Shown piece after piece: positions 59,997 through 64,000 of a DNA stretch of 64,000 nt. This stretch comes from Arthrobacter oryzae (GTDB lineage Bacteria > Actinomycetota > Actinomycetes > Actinomycetales > Micrococcaceae), in contig NZ_CP132204.1 in NCBI RefSeq assembly GCF_030718995.1, positions 496,001 through 560,000 on the forward strand, in the 5' to 3' direction. Under the pieces are notes generated by a model. It was not told the DNA's origin and did no database searches. It saw only the letters and a program-made list of their open reading frames with translations. The position numbers and the translations under genes were made by a program. Positions within the stretch are counted from its first letter, which is position 1. Every line of letters starts with the position of its first letter.

Positions 59997-61618
59997 ACCA
60001 GCGCTTTGATGCCACCCCGGGATTCTCCACCGCCACCCGCCGCCAGCTACTCGCCGGTGCGGCTGCCTTTGCCGTCACCGGACTCACCGCCGCCACGGCG
60101 ACACCCGGCTTCGCAGCGCCCGGCGCGCAGTCGCCGTCGTACCTTTCCCGGGCACGAAACCTGGGCGGGGTGGACCGCAAGGTCATCACCCGGTGGGCGC
60201 GCGACACCTGGAAGTCCCTGGAAGCCATGACTGATCCCGCGACCGGCCTGCCCGCCGACTACATCGGCGAGTCCATCACCGCGCCGAAGCGGAGCGGCTT
60301 CACCTCGCCCACCAACATCGGCGGCTACATGTGGAGCACGGTGGTAGCCCGGGAACTGAACATCATCAGCGCCAGCGAGTGCCGTGAGCGGCTGACCCGC
60401 ACCCTCACCACGCTGACCGGCCTCAAGCACCACGAGCCCAGCGGCATGCTCTACAACTGGTACGACGAAGCCACCGGGGAAGTCATCACCGTGTGGCCCG
60501 AGAACGGCAACCCCGTGGCGCCGTTCATGTCAAGCGTGGACAACGGCTGGTTCGCTGCAGCCCTGATGGTGGTCCGCTACGCCGAGCCGAAGGTCGCCGG
60601 ACTGGCCAACACCATCCTGGGCAGGATGGACTTCGGGATCTTCTACAACAAAGACGCCCGGCCCGGTGTGGCTGCCGGTCTGCTGCGGGGCGGCTTCTAC
60701 GACGTCAAACCGCCCGTGGAAACGGTCCAGGGCAACTACCTGGGCCGCGGCCCGGACGTCTACTACACAATGAACCACTACGACGTGACCAACTCAGAGC
60801 CCCGGATCGCCACGTACATCGGCATCGCCCTGGGCCAGCTCCCGCCGGCGCACTACTTCGCCACCATGCGGGTCTTCCCGGACACGTGCGACTGGTCCTG
60901 GCAGGAGCAGAAGCCGGTGGGCGAGCACCGCATGTACATGGGCATCGACGTTTTCGAGGGCGCCTACACCTATCGCGGAATGCGGATCGTGCCGAGCTGG
61001 GGCGGGGACATGTTCGAGTCCCTGATGCCGGACCTGTTCGTCCCCGAATCCAGCTGGGCGCCGAAGGCCTGGGGCATCAACCACCCCTTGACCGTCCGGG
61101 CGCAGCGTGAGTTCGGCCTGGACGACGCCAAGTACGGGTACTGGGGCTTCTCCCCCGCCAGCCACCCCAACGGCGGGTACTCCGAGTGGGGCGTGGACAT
61201 CCTGGGAATGAGCAGCGACGGCTACCCGTCCGACGTCGAACGCACCAGTGTAGACGTGGGCTTTGAGGGCTGCCGGCCGGCCAGCAACCCGACGCCGGCC
61301 TGGGGCGACGGCGTGGTCACTCCCCACGCGGCCTTCCTCGCCATGGAATACGAGCCCCGCGAGGCATACGACAACCTGGTGAAGATCGAGAACGAACTCG
61401 GCGCCTACGGCCAGGGCGGGTTCTTCGACGCCGTGGCCGTGAAGTCCGGAACCATCGCCCGGCGCTACCTTTCGCTCGACCAGGCCATGGTTCTGGGCGC
61501 GCTCGGCAACGTCTTCGGAGACAACGTGATCCGACGCAACTTCGTGCAGGGCGAAGTCGAGAAGGTCATCAAACCGCTGATCGAGGTCGAGGAGTTCGGC
61601 GCCGGACTGGCCGGCTAG
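59993..61618 (+). CDS. Tat-exported glucoamylase-family (PF10091, GH144-like) protein
   Basis: A 541-residue protein. TRRQLLAGAAAFAVTGLTAA is a twin-arginine signal with a cleavage-like GFAAPG near 40. The mature part is an (alpha/alpha)6-type barrel family: TSPTNIGGYMWSTVVARE, SSVDNGWFAAALMVVRYAEP, PSWGGDMFESLMPDLFVPE, GFSPASHPNGGYSEWGVDIL. These fit the PF10091 glucoamylase-like family that includes GH144 endo-beta-1,2-glucanases. Overlaps GH3 by 4 bp (ATGA). Suggested role: extracellular cut of beta-1,2-glucan before uptake; inference from family and neighbours. Confidence 0.82.
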   Translation: MNQRFDATPGFSTATRRQLLAGAAAFAVTGLTAATATPGFAAPGAQSPSYLSRARNLGGVDRKVITRWARDTWKSLEAMTDPATGLPADYIGESITAPKRSGFTSPTNIGGYMWSTVVARELNIISASECRERLTRTLTTLTGLKHHEPSGMLYNWYDEATGEVITVWPENGNPVAPFMSSVDNGWFAAALMVVRYAEPKVAGLANTILGRMDFGIFYNKDARPGVAAGLLRGGFYDVKPPVETVQGNYLGRGPDVYYTMNHYDVTNSEPRIATYIGIALGQLPPAHYFATMRVFPDTCDWSWQEQKPVGEHRMYMGIDVFEGAYTYRGMRIVPSWGGDMFESLMPDLFVPESSWAPKAWGINHPLTVRAQREFGLDDAKYGYWGFSPASHPNGGYSEWGVDILGMSSDGYPSDVERTSVDVGFEGCRPASNPTPAWGDGVVTPHAAFLAMEYEPREAYDNLVKIENELGAYGQGGFFDAVAVKSGTIARRYLSLDQAMVLGALGNVFGDNVIRRNFVQGEVEKVIKPLIEVEEFGAGLAG

Positions 61619-61646
61619 GAGGCGCCCGCCAGGCCCCGCCCTGAAG

Positions 61647-63440
61647 CTACATGTTCTCCGGGGTCTCGATGCCCAGCAGGTCCAGGCCCTCGGAGAGCCT
61701 GTGGAGGACGAGTGCGCACAGCGCGAGCCGCGACTCGCGGACCGAATCGTCCGCTTTCAGCACCGGGCACTGGTCGTAGAACGAGGTGAACAGCTGCGAG
61801 AGCTCGAACAGATACGCACACAGTCGGTGCGGCTCCAGCAGTTCCCCCACCCTGCGGAGGGTGGCGCCGTACTCCAGCAGGTGGAGCGCCAGGGCGCGCT
61901 CGGCAGGTTCGACGACGGCGATCCTCGCCACCGCCGGCGGCTCCCCCGCTGCAGCCAGCGCCACCGCCGTTGGGTCCACCCCCGTCGGCACGTCCCCGAG
62001 GTCTCCCGCTTTCCGCAGGATGGAGCGGATCCGCGCGGCGGCGTACTGCACATAGGGGCCGGTGTTGCCGCTGAGTGCCAGCATCCGGTCGAAGTCGAAT
62101 ACGTACTCGGTGTCGTGGCCCGTGGAGAGGTCGGCGTACTTCACGGCGCCGATGCCCACCTGCCGGGCGGTCACCGCGCGCTCCTCCTCCGAGAGCTCCG
62201 GGCGGCTCGCGTCCACCACGGCGCGGGCGCGGTCCACGGCCTCGTCCAGCAGGGCCATGAGCTTCACCGGGGTGCCCGAGCGGGACTTCAGGATCTTGCC
62301 GTCCTCGCCCAGCACGTTGCCGATCTGCACATGGGTGGCCTCGACCGTGTCAGGCAGCCATCCGGCCTCGCGCGCGGATTCAAACACCATCCGCAGGTGG
62401 ACGTTCTGCGGCGCGCCCACCACGTAGAGGATCCGGTCGGCATGGAGTTCCTGGATCCGGTAGCGGATGGTGGCAAGGTCAGTGGTGGCGTACCCGTAGC
62501 CGCCGTCGGACTTTCGGATGATCAGCGGCAGCGGCTCCCCGTCCCGGCCCGTGAACCCTGCGGGGAACGTGCACAGCGCACCCTCGCTGATCCGGGCCAG
62601 ACCGCGCTCTTCCAATTCCTGGCACAGCTGTGCTAAATGGGGATCGTAGGAGCTCTCGCCGGCGATGTGCTCGTCCTCGAGACTGACCCCCAACTTGGCG
62701 TAGATCGCGTTGAAGTAGCCCTTCGAGTGGTCCACGAGCCGCTGCCACACGTCCAGCGTTTCCTCGTGCGCCGACTGCAGCGACACCACGCGGAGGCGGG
62801 CACGTGTCGCGAAACTCTCCGGCCCGGAATCAGACGCGTCGAACTTTGCCCGGGCCGCCTGGTAGAACGCGCTGGGGTCCTCCACCAGCAGCGCGGCCTC
62901 GGGCGAATCCTCGCCGATCTCCAGCCAATGCTCAATCAGCATGCCGAACGGCGTGCCCCAGTCCCCGATGTGGTTCTGCCGGATCACCGTGTGCCCCAGC
63001 GCCTCGAGGACGCGCACCAGGCTGTCCCCCACCACGGTGGTGCGCAGGTGCCCCACGTGCATTTCCTTTGCAACGTTTGGGGAGGAATAGTCGACGACGA
63101 CGCGACGGGTTTGCGTCTCCGGCCCGCCTTGCGGCTGGGACGCCTGGACATTGAGGAGTTCCTCGATCCAGGTGCCGTCGAACGTGAGGTTGATGAAGCC
63201 GGGGCCGGAGATCTCGACGCCGGTGCAGAGTCCGTCGAGTTCCAGCGCCTCGACGATCCTGGCGGCGGCGTCGCGGGGCGGCATGCCAACCTTTTTGGCG
63301 AGGGCCATGGCGGCGTTGATCTGGATGTCTGCGAACTGGGACGGCCGGACCACCGGATCGGTGTCGCGGAACTCCTCGCCGAACGCTTGGGCAATGGCTG
63401 CCTGGACTCGGGGGACAACCATCTCGGCCGGATTATTCAC
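61647..63440 (-). CDS. argS: Arginyl-tRNA synthetase
   Basis: A 597-residue class I synthetase. HVGH at 128-131; the KMSKS-equivalent is KILKSRSGTPVKL; the C-terminal anticodon domain begins near LALHLLEYGATLRRVGELLE. GDWGTPFGMLIEH resembles the proteobacterial/eukaryotic form. GTG 63440; GATAAT (63454-63449) lies 8 nt upstream. Whether it is the only ArgS cannot be told from this window. Confidence 0.92.
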   Translation of the reverse strand: MNNPAEMVVPRVQAAIAQAFGEEFRDTDPVVRPSQFADIQINAAMALAKKVGMPPRDAAARIVEALELDGLCTGVEISGPGFINLTFDGTWIEELLNVQASQPQGGPETQTRRVVVDYSSPNVAKEMHVGHLRTTVVGDSLVRVLEALGHTVIRQNHIGDWGTPFGMLIEHWLEIGEDSPEAALLVEDPSAFYQAARAKFDASDSGPESFATRARLRVVSLQSAHEETLDVWQRLVDHSKGYFNAIYAKLGVSLEDEHIAGESSYDPHLAQLCQELEERGLARISEGALCTFPAGFTGRDGEPLPLIIRKSDGGYGYATTDLATIRYRIQELHADRILYVVGAPQNVHLRMVFESAREAGWLPDTVEATHVQIGNVLGEDGKILKSRSGTPVKLMALLDEAVDRARAVVDASRPELSEEERAVTARQVGIGAVKYADLSTGHDTEYVFDFDRMLALSGNTGPYVQYAAARIRSILRKAGDLGDVPTGVDPTAVALAAAGEPPAVARIAVVEPAERALALHLLEYGATLRRVGELLEPHRLCAYLFELSQLFTSFYDQCPVLKADDSVRESRLALCALVLHRLSEGLDLLGIETPENM

Positions 63441-63471
63441 AAGCTCAAATTATCAGTCCCGGCCCCCTCCG

Positions 63472-63646
63472 ACGCTCTCTCACCTCCTGCACTTAAATCC
63501 CGGACGCTCTCTCACGTCCTGCCGCCCAAAAAGAAACGCTCTCTCACCTCCCGGCCGTGCGGCCGGAAAGGTGAGAGAGCGTTCCGAAAAAACCCACCAA
63601 AAGTGAGAGAGCGTCCCGAAAAAACCCACCAAAAGTGAGAGAGCGT
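63472..63646. repeat. Repeat array C: 32-bp-period GTGAGAGAGCGT elements
   Basis: ACGCTCTCTCAC at 63472, 63504 and 63536; GTGAGAGAGCGT at 63571, 63603 and 63635; every step 32 bp. The innermost pair is a 14-bp stem with an inner CCGGCC/GGCCGG. Lies between argS and the PhoX-type gene (221-bp gap), beginning 32 bp upstream of the argS start. Confidence 0.92.
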
Positions 63647-63661
63647 CGGAACTAGCTGGAA

Positions 63662-64000
63662 CTAGGCGTCCGTGCGGAAAACCTGGACCACGGACGGGCG
63701 CGGGGCGCGCGCCTGGCCGCGTGCCGGCGTCGTACCTGCCGGAACGTAGTCCGGGAAGAACGAGTTGGGCGCGTCGAACGTGCCGTCCTCACCCGGGTGC
63801 TGCACGGAGACGAACACGGTGCGCTCGTCGTCGTGGATGATCGGTCCGCAGGTCTCGCCGTCGCGCGGCACGGCCAGGAACTGCTCCACCTTGCCGCGCT
63901 CGGCGCCATCGAGCGTCACCTTGAACAGGCCGTCGGCGCGGCCGATGCCGGACGGTGCGCCGTCGGTGGAGATCCAGAGGTTGCCCACGGAGTCGAACGC
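63662..64000 (-). CDS. PhoX-family phosphatase (DUF839), C-terminal part
   Basis: Only the last 112 residues are in the window; the 5' end runs off the right edge. GRADGLFKVTLDGAERGKVE, FLAVPRDGETCGPIIHDDER and TVFVSVQHPGEDGTFDAP match the C-terminal region of PhoX/DUF839 alkaline phosphatases, which are Tat-exported Ca/Fe enzymes. Confidence 0.85.
   Translation of the reverse strand, partial: AFDSVGNLWISTDGAPSGIGRADGLFKVTLDGAERGKVEQFLAVPRDGETCGPIIHDDERTVFVSVQHPGEDGTFDAPNSFFPDYVPAGTTPARGQARAPRPSVVQVFRTDA

Noticed and set aside
1..64000. tRNA, rRNA, riboswitch (SAM, T-box, cobalamin) and prophage signals.
   Set aside because: I saw no cloverleaf, conserved riboswitch core or phage gene block by eye; covariance-model searches would be needed to exclude weak ones.

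Overview
The window is a GC-rich actinobacterial chromosome segment, most likely Arthrobacter or Pseudarthrobacter (Micrococcales). The evidence is the codon use, many leaderless or GTG/TTG starts, the menaquinone and sirohaem gene sets, and LacI-controlled sugar operons. It holds about 54 protein genes. I found no rRNA, tRNA, prophage, insertion sequence or CRISPR array.

Layout. 0.1-12.5 kb: aldehyde dehydrogenase with a GAF-domain regulator, ferredoxin/NADP reductase fprA (copy 1), topoisomerase IB, rarD-type permease, universal stress protein, then a GABA/aminobutyraldehyde catabolic pair (gabT plus dehydrogenase) divergent from a PucR regulator. 12.5-17.4 kb: CynX-type MFS exporter with its GntR regulator, AI-2E-type permease and small membrane or SRPBCC proteins. 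17.4-33.7 kb: a sulfur block with fprA copy 2, sirohaem synthase cysG, a sulfonate-type ABC transporter, the cysI-cysH-cysD-cysN operon and a sirohydrochlorin chelatase. It is interrupted by a class III aminotransferase, a GYD protein, a RelA/SpoT-domain protein and rtcB. 33.7-46.7 kb: TRIC channel, SMI1/KNR4-like protein, two AbiEi/DUF559-type nuclease-like genes, and menaquinone genes (polyprenyl synthase, menJ-like reductase, menG, menF, menD) interrupted by an amino-acid ABC transporter. 47-61.6 kb: two LacI-controlled sugar-uptake operons, one ending in a GH32 fructosidase and one ending in GH3 plus a GH144/glucoamylase-like enzyme. 61.6-64 kb: an argS gene and the 3' end of a PhoX-type phosphatase.

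The most interesting signals are between genes. (1) cysG, the sulfonate transporter gene and cysI share an almost superimposable promoter: two GTGA-type boxes 20 bp apart, a GTTTCCG block, -35, -10 and a leaderless ATG, all at fixed spacing. (2) Two nuclease-like genes of the same domain architecture are each bracketed by direct copies of their own palindromic element, with the upstream copy 72-73 bp from the start codon in both. This resembles a REP-element and REP-nuclease arrangement. (3) Three intergenic regions carry head-to-head arrays of a GTGAGAGAGCGT core repeated every 32 bp (three helical turns). (4) LacI operators can be matched to the two LacI genes by sequence. (5) There are perfect 60-bp and 42-bp palindromes.
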